A DNA stretch of 64,000 nucleotides from assembly GCA_964503145.1 (NCBI GenBank), contig CAZCYV010000009.1:1-64000 (forward strand), in the 5' to 3' direction. Every line of letters starts with the position of its first letter. Within the stretch, counting starts at the first letter, position 1. The notes below the pieces were generated by a model. The model was not told where the DNA came from, did not search any database, and worked only from the letters and a program-made list of their open reading frames with translations. A program made the position numbers and the translations under genes. This DNA is from RBG-16-57-11 sp964503145 (GTDB lineage Bacteria; Chloroflexota; Anaerolineae; Anaerolineales; UBA4823). Positions 8,862 through 17,497 of this stretch are shown here, piece by piece.

Positions 8862-9060
8862 GAAACCATCTGCCGAAGAGAAGACCGTGCGCATCACCTT
8901 GGTGCGCAGCCCTATCGGTTACTCCAAGCGCCATAAGGCTACCGTCCGAGCGTTGGGCCTTCGCCGCATGCACCAGACCGTCGAACAGGTGGATACGCCA
9001 ACGCTGCGCGGCATGCTGGCGTTGGTCGCCCATCTGGTTGAGATTGAAGAACAATCATAG
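8854..9060 (+). CDS. rpmD: Ribosomal protein L30
   Basis: A 68-residue small 50S protein. VRITLVRSPIGYSKRHKATVR and the VEQVDTPTLRGML segment match the family; a short charged N-terminal extension (about ten residues) precedes the core. It overlaps the rpsE 3' end by 8 bases and uses the GGAGG within it. L30 is absent from some bacteria, so its presence here is informative. Confidence 0.95.
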   Translation: MAEKPSAEEKTVRITLVRSPIGYSKRHKATVRALGLRRMHQTVEQVDTPTLRGMLALVAHLVEIEEQS

Positions 9061-9068
9061 GTAAGCGC

Positions 9069-9524
9069 ATGAAACTCAACGATCTTAAACCCCAAGAAGG
9101 GTCGAAAAAACCCCGTAAGCGTGTGGGCCGGGGGATCGCGGCCGGCCAGGGCAAAACCGCTGGCCGCGGCACCAAAGGCCAGGGCGCGCGCTCCGGCGGG
9201 GGGACCCGACTGTATCATCAGGGCGGCAATCTGCCATTCTTCCGCCGCCTGCCGTTTGTGCGTGGTAAGGGTTTTACCCCGCTCAACCGGATTGAGTACA
9301 ACGAGGTGAACCTCGACCAGTTGGCCGAAAAGTTTGCTGCGGATAGTGAAGTGACTCCTGAGAGCCTGGAGCAGGCCCGCTTGCTGCGAGATCCGCGCAA
9401 CCCGGTGGTCATCCTGGGGCGCGGCGAAATCGGCGTTGCGCTCAAAGTGCGCGTCCATCGCGTCAGCCGAGGCGCACAGGCCAAGATTCTGGCCGCGGGC
9501 GGTCAGGTCGATTTGATCGAGTGA
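9069..9524 (+). CDS. rplO: Ribosomal protein L15
   Basis: A 151-residue late-assembly 50S protein. MKLNDLKPQEGSKK and the glycine/arginine-rich GRGTKGQGARSGGG segment are characteristic, and the C-terminal half carries AKILAAGGQV. It precedes secY, as in most spc operons. Confidence 0.97.
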   Translation: MKLNDLKPQEGSKKPRKRVGRGIAAGQGKTAGRGTKGQGARSGGGTRLYHQGGNLPFFRRLPFVRGKGFTPLNRIEYNEVNLDQLAEKFAADSEVTPESLEQARLLRDPRNPVVILGRGEIGVALKVRVHRVSRGAQAKILAAGGQVDLIE

Positions 9525-9547
9525 TGATCTTACAAAGGAGCCATTAG

Positions 9548-10897
9548 ATGAAGTGGTCTTCCTGGCGTTACTTGTGGACTTCGCAGGACATCCGCCGCAA
9601 ACTGCTGGTCACGCTGCTCTTGCTATCAATCTATCGCCTGGCGGCGCATGTGCCGGTGCCAGGGGTGGATAAGACCGCCATCGCAAACATCATGGCGGGC
9701 GGCGGCGCCGGCGGCACGCTGGTCGGGTTGCTGGACCTGCTTTCCGGCGGCACGGTATCGAACTTTTCCGTGCTGGCGATGGGCGTGTATCCTTACATCA
9801 CGGCTCAAATCATCCTGCAACTCTTGGTGCCCATCGTCCCCGCTTTGCAGCGTCGAATGCAAGAGGACCCTCGAGAAGGCCAAAAGTGGATGGAGAAATG
9901 GACTTACATCCTGGCTGTGCCGATGGCCGCTTTGCAGGCTATTGGACAGATCAACATCTTCAACAGCCTTTCGGGTGGCGTGCCGATCATCAGCGACTTT
10001 GGGTTCGTCCCTGGCTCGATCACCAGCTCTCTGGCGATCATCCTGAGCATGACCGCCGGGACGATGTTCGCCATCTGGCTGGGCGAGTTGATCTCGGAAT
10101 TTGGCATCCGCAACCAGGGTCTATCTTTGATCATCTTCGCCGGCATCGTCTCGCGCATTCCGGCGAACTTTGGCGCCATTCTGGCCGATGAGCAGAATCG
10201 CTGGTGGATGTTCAGCTTGACCTTGTTGATCACCGTGTTGGTCATCTTCGCCATCGTCTTCGTCCAGCAAGGGCGGCGCAATGTGCCGGTGATGTACCCC
10301 GGTCGCCGGGTGGGCAACCGCATGTCGATGCCGGTCAAAGGCACCCTGCCGTTGATGGTGAACATGGCCGGCATGATCCCGCTGATCTTCGCTCAGTCGT
10401 TGCTCACTTTCCCGGCGATCGTGGCCAGCTTTTTCGCTAATTCGCAGAACGCGACGGTTCGGAGTGTGGCTGCCTCCACCCAAAACCTGTTCGGCGGGCA
10501 GAGCGATTTCTATTGGATCATGTATTTCTTGATGGTCGTGGCCTTCACGTTCTTCTACACCAACGTTCTGTTTGCACAACAGAATTACGGTGAGAACCTG
10601 AAGCGCGTCGGTGCCCAGATCCCTGGCGTCAGCCGCGGCGCGCCCACTCAGAAATACCTTAACAAGGTGCTCTCGCGCATCACGCTGCCCGGCGCGCTTT
10701 TCCTGGGCATCGTTGCCGTGTTGCCCTGGCTGGTCAGCCTGTTGATCCCGGCATTTGGATCGAGCCAGGCCAGCAACTTCCTGCTGGTGTCTTCGGCGGG
10801 TTTGCTGATCGTTGTGGGTGTGGTGCGCGATACGTTCTTTAACATCCAGGCCGAGCTCAAGCTGCACGGCTACGATGACGCCCTGTTGATCAAGTAG
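9548..10897 (+). CDS. secY: Preprotein translocase channel subunit SecY
   Basis: A 449-residue inner membrane protein forming the Sec channel with SecE and SecG. About ten hydrophobic helices are visible. GVYPYITAQIILQLL (second helix region), the cytoplasmic arginine-rich loop around QQGRRNVPVMYP, and the C-terminal loop with RVGAQIPGVSRG fit the family. AAAGGAG precedes the ATG. It is cotranscribed with rplO and adk. Confidence 0.98.
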   Translation: MKWSSWRYLWTSQDIRRKLLVTLLLLSIYRLAAHVPVPGVDKTAIANIMAGGGAGGTLVGLLDLLSGGTVSNFSVLAMGVYPYITAQIILQLLVPIVPALQRRMQEDPREGQKWMEKWTYILAVPMAALQAIGQINIFNSLSGGVPIISDFGFVPGSITSSLAIILSMTAGTMFAIWLGELISEFGIRNQGLSLIIFAGIVSRIPANFGAILADEQNRWWMFSLTLLITVLVIFAIVFVQQGRRNVPVMYPGRRVGNRMSMPVKGTLPLMVNMAGMIPLIFAQSLLTFPAIVASFFANSQNATVRSVAASTQNLFGGQSDFYWIMYFLMVVAFTFFYTNVLFAQQNYGENLKRVGAQIPGVSRGAPTQKYLNKVLSRITLPGALFLGIVAVLPWLVSLLIPAFGSSQASNFLLVSSAGLLIVVGVVRDTFFNIQAELKLHGYDDALLIK

Positions 10898-10924
10898 CGC
10901 GGTTTGCATCCAGGGAAAATGAGC

Positions 10925-11581
10925 ATGCCGACTTATATCGTGCTTCTCGGACCGCCGGGCGCCGGCAAAGGCACCCAGGCCCAGATCGTCGCCAAAACTC
11001 TGGGTCTGCCGCACATCTCTTCGGGCGATATCTTCCGCGAAAACCTGAAGGATCAGACCGAGCTAGGCAAGCTGGCTAAAGGTTACATGGATCGCGGCGA
11101 ATTGGTTCCCGATGATCTGACAATTGCCATGATCCGTGATCGCCTGTCTCGGCCAGATTGCGCCTCCGGCGCCTTGCTGGATGGTTTTCCACGCACGCCC
11201 GCCCAGGCGCAAGCCCTGGATGAGATGCTGAAAGGCTTGCAGGGCAGGGTCAACGCGGTGCCATACATCAAAGTGCCAGAGCAGGTGTTGATCGAGCGGC
11301 TGACCGGCCGATGGACTTGCCGCGCCCAGGGGCACGTTTTTCATGAGAAGTACAACCCTCCCCGGCAGGCGGGCGTTTGCGATCACGATGGATCGGAGCT
11401 GTATCAGCGAGACGATGATAAAGCTGAGACTGTGATCAATCGCATTCGGGTGTACTTCGAGCAGACTGCTCCCTTGATCGACTACTACCAAAAAGCCGGC
11501 CAGCTCGTCGAGATCGATGGCGCGCAACCCATCGAAAAGGTGACCGGCGATTTGTTGGCGGCGTTGTCGAAAAGAGTATAG
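10925..11581 (+). CDS. adk: Adenylate kinase
   Basis: A 218-residue enzyme converting ATP and AMP to two ADP. The P-loop GPPGAGKGTQA, the AMP site (SSGDIFRENL) and DGFPRTPAQA are present. It is the long form with a LID domain. The usual four-cysteine zinc site of the LID appears as Cys, Gln, Cys, Asp (TCRAQ and CDHD), so zinc binding may be altered. AGGGA at 10912-10916 favours the ATG at 10925 over 10919 and 10904. Confidence 0.97.
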   Translation: MPTYIVLLGPPGAGKGTQAQIVAKTLGLPHISSGDIFRENLKDQTELGKLAKGYMDRGELVPDDLTIAMIRDRLSRPDCASGALLDGFPRTPAQAQALDEMLKGLQGRVNAVPYIKVPEQVLIERLTGRWTCRAQGHVFHEKYNPPRQAGVCDHDGSELYQRDDDKAETVINRIRVYFEQTAPLIDYYQKAGQLVEIDGAQPIEKVTGDLLAALSKRV

Positions 11582-11588
11582 ACTGGAC

Positions 11589-12359
11589 ATGAGCTGGGAG
11601 CGGAACATCGTCATCAAAAGCCAGGCCGAGCTCGCCCTGATGCGCGAAGCAGGCCGCGTGAACGCGTTGGCGTTGGCTACCGTCAGGGAAATGATTCGCC
11701 CTGGTGTGGTCACCGCCGACCTGGACGCGGCCGCCGAAGAGGTCATCCGCAAGCACGGCGGCATCCCGGTGTTCAAGGGTTATCCTGGCGCGTATCCGTT
11801 TCCGGCCACGTTGTGCGTCAGCATCAACGAGGAATTGGTGCACGGCTTTCCTTCCAAGCGACGCTTGAAGGAGGGCGATATCGTCTCGGTGGACTGCGGC
11901 ACGCTGTTGGATGGCTTTGTTGGCGACGCAGCTTTCACTGTGGGCGTGGGCGAAATCTCGGAGCAGGCCAGGCACCTGATCGAGGTGACGCAACACGCTC
12001 TGGAAGTGGGCATTGCTCAGATGCGACCAGGCAACCGCACCGGCGATGTCTCGGCGGCCATCCAGCGTTACGTGGAGAGCAACGGCTTGTACGTGACGCG
12101 TGAGTACACCGGGCACGGCGTTGGGCAGCAGATGCATGAAGGCCCCCAGGTGCCCAATTACGGCACTCCGGGTCGCGGGGTGGTGTTGCGCCCGGGGATG
12201 ACCATTGCCTTGGAGCCGATGGTGCTGGTGGGAACCCCGCGCACCCGTGTGTTGCCCGACCAGTGGACGGTCGTCTCGGCAGACGGTTCGCTCACGGCTC
12301 ATTTTGAGCATACGGTGGCCGTCACCGAGGACGGGCCATGGATCCTGACTTTGCCATGA
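11589..12359 (+). CDS. map: Methionine aminopeptidase, type I
   Basis: A 256-residue metalloprotease that removes N-terminal methionine from new proteins. The metal ligands are visible: aspartates in VDCGT...DGFVGDAAF, the histidine in TGHGVGQQMHE, and glutamates in IALEPM and FEHTV. It lies in the common adk-map order. In most bacteria infA comes next; here rpmJ does. Confidence 0.97.
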   Translation: MSWERNIVIKSQAELALMREAGRVNALALATVREMIRPGVVTADLDAAAEEVIRKHGGIPVFKGYPGAYPFPATLCVSINEELVHGFPSKRRLKEGDIVSVDCGTLLDGFVGDAAFTVGVGEISEQARHLIEVTQHALEVGIAQMRPGNRTGDVSAAIQRYVESNGLYVTREYTGHGVGQQMHEGPQVPNYGTPGRGVVLRPGMTIALEPMVLVGTPRTRVLPDQWTVVSADGSLTAHFEHTVAVTEDGPWILTLP

Positions 12360-12377
12360 AGCAGGAGAAATTGAGTC

Positions 12378-12406
12378 TGGACGAAACAGGTTGATGTCAG
12401 TATAAT
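12378..12406 (+). promoter_or_regulatory. Predicted promoter for the rpmJ-rpsM-rpoA segment
   Basis: TGGACG (12378-12383) and a perfect TATAAT (12401-12406) are 17 bases apart. The box stands out against the GC-rich background and lies 67 bases before rpmJ. It would allow the alpha segment to be transcribed apart from the S10-spc genes. Confidence 0.55.
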
Positions 12407-12472
12407 GGAAACTTCGGCTGGATGGCTTTGGGAAAAGGCCGATCCGGACCGCTGATGAAGGAGAACGAATTT

Positions 12473-12586
12473 ATGAGAGTCACGGCATCAGTCAAAAAGC
12501 GCTGCGCGAACTGCAAGCTGGTTCGACGCAAAGGCATCTTGTATGTAATTTGCACCAACCCAAAGCACAAACAGCGACAGGGATAG
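12473..12586 (+). CDS. rpmJ: Ribosomal protein L36
   Basis: A 37-codon gene starting at the ATG at 12473 after GAAGGAG. The product begins MRVTASVKKRCANCK and has the zinc ligands Cys11, Cys14, Cys27 and His32, which is the standard zinc form. L36 is the smallest 50S protein and is usually linked to infA and rpsM; here rpsM follows after 6 bases but infA is missing. Confidence 0.95.
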   Translation: MRVTASVKKRCANCKLVRRKGILYVICTNPKHKQRQG

Positions 12587-12592
12587 GCAGAT

Positions 12593-12979
12593 ATGGCACG
12601 CATCGAAGGTGTTGATCTTCCACGCAATAAACGGGTCGAGGTAGGTTTAACCTATCTCTACGGCATCGGGCTGCCTCGGGCGCAACAGGTGCTGGCGGCC
12701 ACCAAAGTCGATCCAAACAAACGCGTCAAGGACTTGACCGACGCTGAGGTCGCCTTATTGCGCGACTACATCACGCAGAATTACAAGGTCGAAGGCGATC
12801 TGCGGCGCGAGGTGCAACTCAATATCAAGCGCCTGATCGAGATTGGCAGCTATCGCGGCCTGCGGCATCGGCGCAACCTGCCGGTTCGCGGTCAGCGCAC
12901 GCGCACCAACGCCCGCACGCGCAAGGGTCCGAAGAAGACGGTTGCCGGCCGTGGTCGCCGCCGCGGCGCCAAGAAATAA
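12593..12979 (+). CDS. rpsM: Ribosomal protein S13
   Basis: A 128-residue protein of the 30S head forming bridges to the 50S and touching the P-site tRNA. MARIEGVDLPRNKRVEV and the basic tail with GLRHRRNLPVRGQRTRTNART are diagnostic. It is the first gene of the typical alpha operon order S13-S11-S4-alpha-L17, complete here. Confidence 0.97.
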   Translation: MARIEGVDLPRNKRVEVGLTYLYGIGLPRAQQVLAATKVDPNKRVKDLTDAEVALLRDYITQNYKVEGDLRREVQLNIKRLIEIGSYRGLRHRRNLPVRGQRTRTNARTRKGPKKTVAGRGRRRGAKK

Positions 12980-13103
12980 GATTGGTTTCATCCTGCTCGC
13001 CCGGATTGGGTTCCTTCCACCCTGCGGCTGTCTGGGCGGCAGTGAGAGGACAGGGTTTACACCGCATCGTGTTGACCCCGGATCAACGAGATAGCGAGGT
13101 ACT

Positions 13104-13508
13104 ATGGCTCAAAGTGTACGTGCAACGCGCCGCAAGGGCGGCGTAAAGAAAGTAAAGCGGACGCTGTCCTCGGGACAGGTTCACATCAATGCGACGTTCA
13201 ACAACACCATTGTCACCGTCACGGACCACCAGGGCAATACGGTCGCCTGGGGCAGCGCCGGCTCGGCGGGGTTCAAAGGCTCGCGCAAGAGCACGCCATT
13301 TGCAGCCCGGTTGGCTGCCGAGCAGGCGATCAAAGCCGCCATGGCGATGGGCTTGCAAGAGGTGGCACTGTTCGTCAAAGGCCCAGGCCCGGGTCGCGAA
13401 TCTGCCATTCGTGCAGTTCAGGCCTTGGGTCTGCGGGTGACCTCGATCGCTGATGTGACACCGGTGCCGCACAATGGCTGTCGGCCGCCGAAGAAACGCC
13501 GCGTGTAA
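13104..13508 (+). CDS. rpsK: Ribosomal protein S11
   Basis: A 134-residue protein of the 30S platform contacting E-site mRNA. The segments HINATFNNTIVTVTD, FKGSRKSTPFAA and the C-terminal DVTPVPHNGCRPPKKRRV identify it. A 124-base gap separates it from rpsM; that gap holds only small hairpins (for example GTTGA/TCAAC near 13070) and no gene. Confidence 0.97.
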   Translation: MAQSVRATRRKGGVKKVKRTLSSGQVHINATFNNTIVTVTDHQGNTVAWGSAGSAGFKGSRKSTPFAARLAAEQAIKAAMAMGLQEVALFVKGPGPGRESAIRAVQALGLRVTSIADVTPVPHNGCRPPKKRRV

Positions 13509-13584
13509 ATTTCTTGTGCGAAGCCCCTCCAACGAGGTGGATAGCAGACACAGATTGTATCAGGAAGGATAAGGAAGTTATCGT

Positions 13585-14223
13585 ATGTCGAAGTATCGTG
13601 GGCCAGTTTGCAAATTGTGCCGGCGAGAGGGCGAGAAACTGTTTCTGAAGGGCGAGCGCTGCTTCAGCCCGAAGTGTTCCTTCGAGCGGCGCGGCTATGC
13701 GCCGGGTCAACATGGCAAGGGCGCTCAGTTTCGCCGTCGCCGCGATTCGGACTATAACCGCCAGTTGCGCGCCAAGCAGAAAGCGCGCCGCTCTTACGGC
13801 ATTCTGGAACGCCAGTTCCGCCGCTACTATCAAGTTGCCCTCAGTCGCCGCGGCCTGACGGGTTTGAATCTGCTGCAGATTCTCGAGTCGCGCCTGGATA
13901 ATGTGGTTTACCGGCTGGGCTTTGCGGATAGTCGCGCTCAGGCGCGCTTGTTGGTCACGCATGGCCATTTCACCGTGAACGGCCGGCGCACGGATGTGCC
14001 CTCCATGCTCGTTTCCCAGGGCGATGTGATTGCCGTGCGCGAGGGTTCGCGCAGCCGTCCCTTCTTCAAGAATCTCCCCGCCGTGGCCGAGGATCGAACC
14101 GTACCGCCCTGGCTGAGCCGGGAATTGAAATCCCTTTCTGGCTCGGTGATCCGCATGCCGGAGCGGTCGGAGATCGATAGCAACTTGCAAGAGCAACTCA
14201 TCGTCGAGTACTACTCGCGATAA
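13585..14223 (+). CDS. rpsD: Ribosomal protein S4, zinc-binding type
   Basis: A 212-residue primary 16S binder and, in some bacteria, translational repressor of its operon. The N-terminus holds CKLCRREGEKL and the later CFSPKC, giving the four-cysteine zinc site. The S4 RNA-binding domain follows around residues 100-165 (LESRLDNVVYRLGFA). AAGGATAAGGAAG precedes the ATG. Confidence 0.97.
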   Translation: MSKYRGPVCKLCRREGEKLFLKGERCFSPKCSFERRGYAPGQHGKGAQFRRRRDSDYNRQLRAKQKARRSYGILERQFRRYYQVALSRRGLTGLNLLQILESRLDNVVYRLGFADSRAQARLLVTHGHFTVNGRRTDVPSMLVSQGDVIAVREGSRSRPFFKNLPAVAEDRTVPPWLSRELKSLSGSVIRMPERSEIDSNLQEQLIVEYYSR

Positions 14224-14245
14224 CCCGGAGTAAGAAAGTGAAAGC

Positions 14246-14287
14246 GGCTGCGTTGGTGTGCTGAATGGGTGCGCCAACGCGCCAGCC
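14246..14287 (+). other. Stem-loop upstream of rpoA
   Basis: GGCT and GCGTTGG (14246-14256) pair with CCAACGC (14274-14280) and AGCC (14284-14287), with a 3-base bulge. It lies between the rpsD stop and the rpoA GTG and has no T-run. It may be a translational or processing element; only the pairing itself is seen. Confidence 0.45.
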
Positions 14288-14312
14288 TGTAAACACAGGG
14301 ATGAGGTGAACC

Positions 14313-15284
14313 GTGATCGGTTTAAGTAATATGGTAACGCCAAAAATTGAGCGAGGAGCTGAAGCGCGCAATTACGGCAAATTCATTATCAGTCCGCTGG
14401 AGCGCGGTTATGGCATCACGCTGGGCAATGCCCTTCGCCGGGTGTTGCTGTCCTCTCTTGAGGGCGCGGCAGTCACCTCCATCCGCATTGCTGACGTGCA
14501 GCATGAGTTCAGCGATATACCGGGTGTGCGCGAAGACGTGATTCGGGTGATGCTGCAGATCAAGCAACTGCGGATGAAGCTCTACGATGTGGACACCGCC
14601 CGGCTGCATCTCGAGGTGCGCGGCAGCGGTGTGGTTACTGCCGGGGATATCGTTACCCCGCCGGAAGTGGAGATCGTCAACCCCGATCTGTATCTGTTCA
14701 CGGTGGATGACGATAACGCTCATCTGGAAATCGAGATGACCGTCGAGACCGGCCGAGGCTATTCGCCCGCAGATGACCGCATTGGGCGCCTGCCGATTGG
14801 CGAGTTGCCTGTGGATGCCATTTTCAGCCCGGTGCGCCGGGTGAATTGGGACGTCGGTTATGCTCGCGTGGGTCAGAGCACCAACTATGATAAGTTGATC
14901 CTGGAGATTTGGACAGATGGCACGATGGGGCCAGAGCAAGCCCTGAGCACCAGCGCCAAGCTGATCATCGACCATCTACGCCATATCGCCGGCATCAGCG
15001 AAGAATCCCTGGCTGCGATCTCTCTGGAAGAGGAAGAAGGCAGCCGCCTGACCAGCGAGATGATCGAGACTCCCATCGAAAACCTGGATCTATCGGTGCG
15101 TGTTTTCAATTCGCTCAAACGCACCGGCATTACGACCGTCGGCGAGGTGCTGGAGTTGCTCGAAAAGGGCGATGAAGCCGTGATGTCCATCCGCAACTTC
15201 GGCGAAAAGAGCCTGGACGAATTGCGCCAGAAAATGCGCGAGAAGGGCTATCTCAAAGATGGCAGCGAGAAAGAATTGGAGTAG
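14313..15284 (+). CDS. rpoA: RNA polymerase alpha subunit
   Basis: A 323-residue subunit that dimerises to start polymerase assembly. The N-terminal domain includes KFIISPLERGYGITLGNALRRVLL (conserved GNALRR); the C-terminal domain, which binds UP elements and activators, carries SLKRTGITTVGEV and RNFGEKSLDEL. The GTG at 14313, preceded by GAGGTG, is used; an ATG at 14331 is the alternative. Its place between rpsD and rplQ is standard. Confidence 0.98.
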   Translation: MIGLSNMVTPKIERGAEARNYGKFIISPLERGYGITLGNALRRVLLSSLEGAAVTSIRIADVQHEFSDIPGVREDVIRVMLQIKQLRMKLYDVDTARLHLEVRGSGVVTAGDIVTPPEVEIVNPDLYLFTVDDDNAHLEIEMTVETGRGYSPADDRIGRLPIGELPVDAIFSPVRRVNWDVGYARVGQSTNYDKLILEIWTDGTMGPEQALSTSAKLIIDHLRHIAGISEESLAAISLEEEEGSRLTSEMIETPIENLDLSVRVFNSLKRTGITTVGEVLELLEKGDEAVMSIRNFGEKSLDELRQKMREKGYLKDGSEKELE

Positions 15285-15290
15285 TAAGTC

Positions 15291-15668
15291 ATGCGACACA
15301 GAGTAGCTGGATACAAACTTAGTCGTGACAAGGATGAGCGAAAAGCTCTGCGGCGCATCCTGATCAAGCAGTTGTTCGAGCACGAGCGCATCCAGACCAC
15401 CCGCGCCAAGGCCGAAGCCGTGCGCGGCCAGGCCGAACGCCTGATCACCCTGGCGAAGCGCGGCAATGCGGCTGGCGATGCGCAGATGGTTCATGCGCGC
15501 CGCCTGGCCGCTGCCCGTTTGAGCGATGCGGCGACGGTCAGAAAGCTGTTCGATGATCTGGCCAAGCGCTACGAGGATCGTCCGGGTGGCTACACGCGCA
15601 TGATCAAGCTCGGTCAGCGCCACGGCGATGCGGCCGAGATGGTCATTTTGGAGTTGGTGGAAGACTAG
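15291..15668 (+). CDS. rplQ: Ribosomal protein L17
   Basis: A 125-residue tunnel-exit protein. MRHRVAGYKLSRDKDERKAL, the IQTTRAKAEAVR segment and the closing RHGDAAEMVILELV are typical. It follows rpoA by 6 bases, as in most alpha operons. Confidence 0.97.
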   Translation: MRHRVAGYKLSRDKDERKALRRILIKQLFEHERIQTTRAKAEAVRGQAERLITLAKRGNAAGDAQMVHARRLAAARLSDAATVRKLFDDLAKRYEDRPGGYTRMIKLGQRHGDAAEMVILELVED

Positions 15669-15700
15669 AGTCCGGCTGGCTGGTTGGCTGGCAACCGGAC

Positions 15701-16465
15701 ATGGCACGTTACCAGGTTGTTCTCGCCTACGACGGCGCTGGTTTCTTCGGTTTTCAGCGTCAGAGGCGTGGTTCAGATCGGCGGACAGTGCAGGCAGTGG
15801 TGGAGGCTGCGCTCAGGCAGTTGGGCTGGCAGGGAAACGCCATCCTGGCTTCCGGGCGCACCGACACCGGCGTGCATGCCGCGGGCCAGGTGATTGCCTT
15901 CGATCTGGATTGGGCGCATTCGCCTGAGGCGCTTCTTGCAGCATTGAATGCGCATTTGCCGGCAGATGTCGCCGCGCAATCCCTGACTCCGACCGCCGAC
16001 GATTTTCACCCGCGTTATGCGGCGCAGGCGCGGCGCTACCGCTACCGCCTGTTTTGCCGGCCGGTGCGCGACCCGCTGCGGGAGCGCTACGCCTGGCGGG
16101 TGTGGCCGCCGGTGGAGCTTGAGCGGCTGAAAGAGGCCTCGGCCTATCTATGCGGGACGCACGACTTTGCTGCCTTCGGCACCCCGCCCCGAGCCGGCGG
16201 CAGCACGGTGCGCACGGTCACTTCTGCAGAGTGGCTTGCCGTCCCACCGGACGAACTGTGCTTCGAGATCGTCGCCAACGCCTTCCTTTATCGGATGGTG
16301 CGCCGGCTGACCGGCTTTCTGGTGGCGATTGGACAGGGGTTGTTCGAACCCGAGACGGTGCGTGAATGCCTGGAAAGCGGTTCGAAGTCGCTGGTGAAAA
16401 GCCTGGCCCCGCCACATGGGTTGACGCTGGTAGAAGTCATTTTCAGCGACAACCGGGCGAGATGA
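15701..16465 (+). CDS. truA: tRNA pseudouridine synthase A
   Basis: A 254-residue enzyme that makes pseudouridine at tRNA positions 38-40. The catalytic aspartate lies in GRTDTGVHA, and AFGTPP and NAFLYRMVRR are further family motifs. It lies between rplQ and rplM, a gene order shared with Firmicutes and others, so it is expressed with translation genes. Confidence 0.96.
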   Translation: MARYQVVLAYDGAGFFGFQRQRRGSDRRTVQAVVEAALRQLGWQGNAILASGRTDTGVHAAGQVIAFDLDWAHSPEALLAALNAHLPADVAAQSLTPTADDFHPRYAAQARRYRYRLFCRPVRDPLRERYAWRVWPPVELERLKEASAYLCGTHDFAAFGTPPRAGGSTVRTVTSAEWLAVPPDELCFEIVANAFLYRMVRRLTGFLVAIGQGLFEPETVRECLESGSKSLVKSLAPPHGLTLVEVIFSDNRAR

Positions 16466-16539
16466 CTTGAAAATGACAATCATATCCTGAGGTACGGCGC
16501 AGGCGTTGGACGCCCCGCCGGTAAGTGGAGAGGATAAGC

Positions 16540-16983
16540 GTGGACAAAACATATATACCGAAAGCAGCCGAGATCTCGCAGGAGTGGTATCTGGTGGATG
16601 CCAGCGGCCAAAATTTGGGGCGCTTAGCGACCCAGATTGCCGCCATCCTGTTGGGCAAGCACAAGCCCAATTTCACCCCCGGTATGGATACCGGCGATTA
16701 CGTCATCGTGGTGAATAGCGAAAAGGTGCAGGTCACCGGGAAAAAGCTGCAGGAGAAGTTCTACTATCGCCACTCGATCTATCCGAGCGGTTTGAAGGAG
16801 ACCAGCCTGCGCGATCAACTCGAACGCCACCCCGATCGGGTCATCCGCAGCGCCGTTTGGGGGATGTTGCCGCACAATAAGTTCGGTCGCCAGTTGATCA
16901 AGAAACTCAAGGCCTATAAAGGCCCGCAGCACCCCCATGAAGCGCAGAATCCGAAGCCTTTGGCGCTGATGGGTAAGGAGTAG
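16540..16983 (+). CDS. rplM: Ribosomal protein L13
   Basis: A 147-residue early-assembly 50S protein. WYLVDASGQNLGRLATQIA, the GDYVIVVNSEKV segment and VWGMLPHNKFG are family marks. GGAGAGG (16527-16533) is 6 bases before the GTG at 16540; an earlier in-frame GTG at 16525 overlaps that ribosome site and is rejected. It forms the L13-S9 pair with rpsI. Confidence 0.96.
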   Translation: MDKTYIPKAAEISQEWYLVDASGQNLGRLATQIAAILLGKHKPNFTPGMDTGDYVIVVNSEKVQVTGKKLQEKFYYRHSIYPSGLKETSLRDQLERHPDRVIRSAVWGMLPHNKFGRQLIKKLKAYKGPQHPHEAQNPKPLALMGKE

Positions 16984-16987
16984 AAAT

Positions 16988-17383
16988 ATGGCAGTTCAGT
17001 ACTACGAAGGCATTGGTCGTCGCAAGGAAGCCACCGCCCGTGTGCGGGTGATGAGCGGCTCGGGAAAGTTCATCGTGAACGAGAAGCCATTGGAGGCGTA
17101 CTTCCCTCGCCTGGGCGATATGCAGGCCATCCTGGCGCCGTTGCAAACCGCAGGCGAAAACCTGGAGAGCCTGGATGTCACCGTGGTGGTAAAAGGCGGC
17201 GGGGTTACCGGGCAGAGGTCTGCCGTTCAACTCGGCGTCGCCCGCGCCCTGATCAAGATGAACCCCGACCTGCGCCCCACGATGCGCAAGGGCGGCTTCC
17301 TGACGCGTGATGCGCGCATCAAAGAGCGCAAGAAACCCGGCCTCAAGCGCGCCCGCAAGGCCCCGACCTACACCAAGCGCTAA
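16988..17383 (+). CDS. rpsI: Ribosomal protein S9
   Basis: A 131-residue protein whose C-terminal tail reaches the P-site tRNA. YEGIGRRKEATARVRV begins it, GGGVTGQRSAVQLGVARAL is in the core, and it ends in the essential ...APTYTKR. Last gene of the ribosomal supercluster; a terminator follows 40 bases later. Confidence 0.97.
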   Translation: MAVQYYEGIGRRKEATARVRVMSGSGKFIVNEKPLEAYFPRLGDMQAILAPLQTAGENLESLDVTVVVKGGGVTGQRSAVQLGVARALIKMNPDLRPTMRKGGFLTRDARIKERKKPGLKRARKAPTYTKR

Positions 17384-17422
17384 TTCCGCCTCGGGAATAT
17401 TCTCAGCAAGGAAATCCTTCCG

Positions 17423-17493
17423 ACGTAATGTGGACTGCGTGATGCGCAAAAGACCATCTGGAGCATCACGCCGGACGCATTACGTTTTGTTTT
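17423..17493 (+). terminator. Rho-independent terminator after rpsI
   Basis: Two 23-base arms (17423-17445 and 17463-17485) pair at 19 positions: ACGTAATG with CATTACGT on the outside and GCGTGATGC with GCATCACGC on the inside, with a loose stretch between. The stem runs straight into TTTTGTTTT. It closes the ribosomal operon; the ATG of the next gene is only 4 bases after the T-run. Confidence 0.85.
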
Positions 17494-17497
17494 AACG

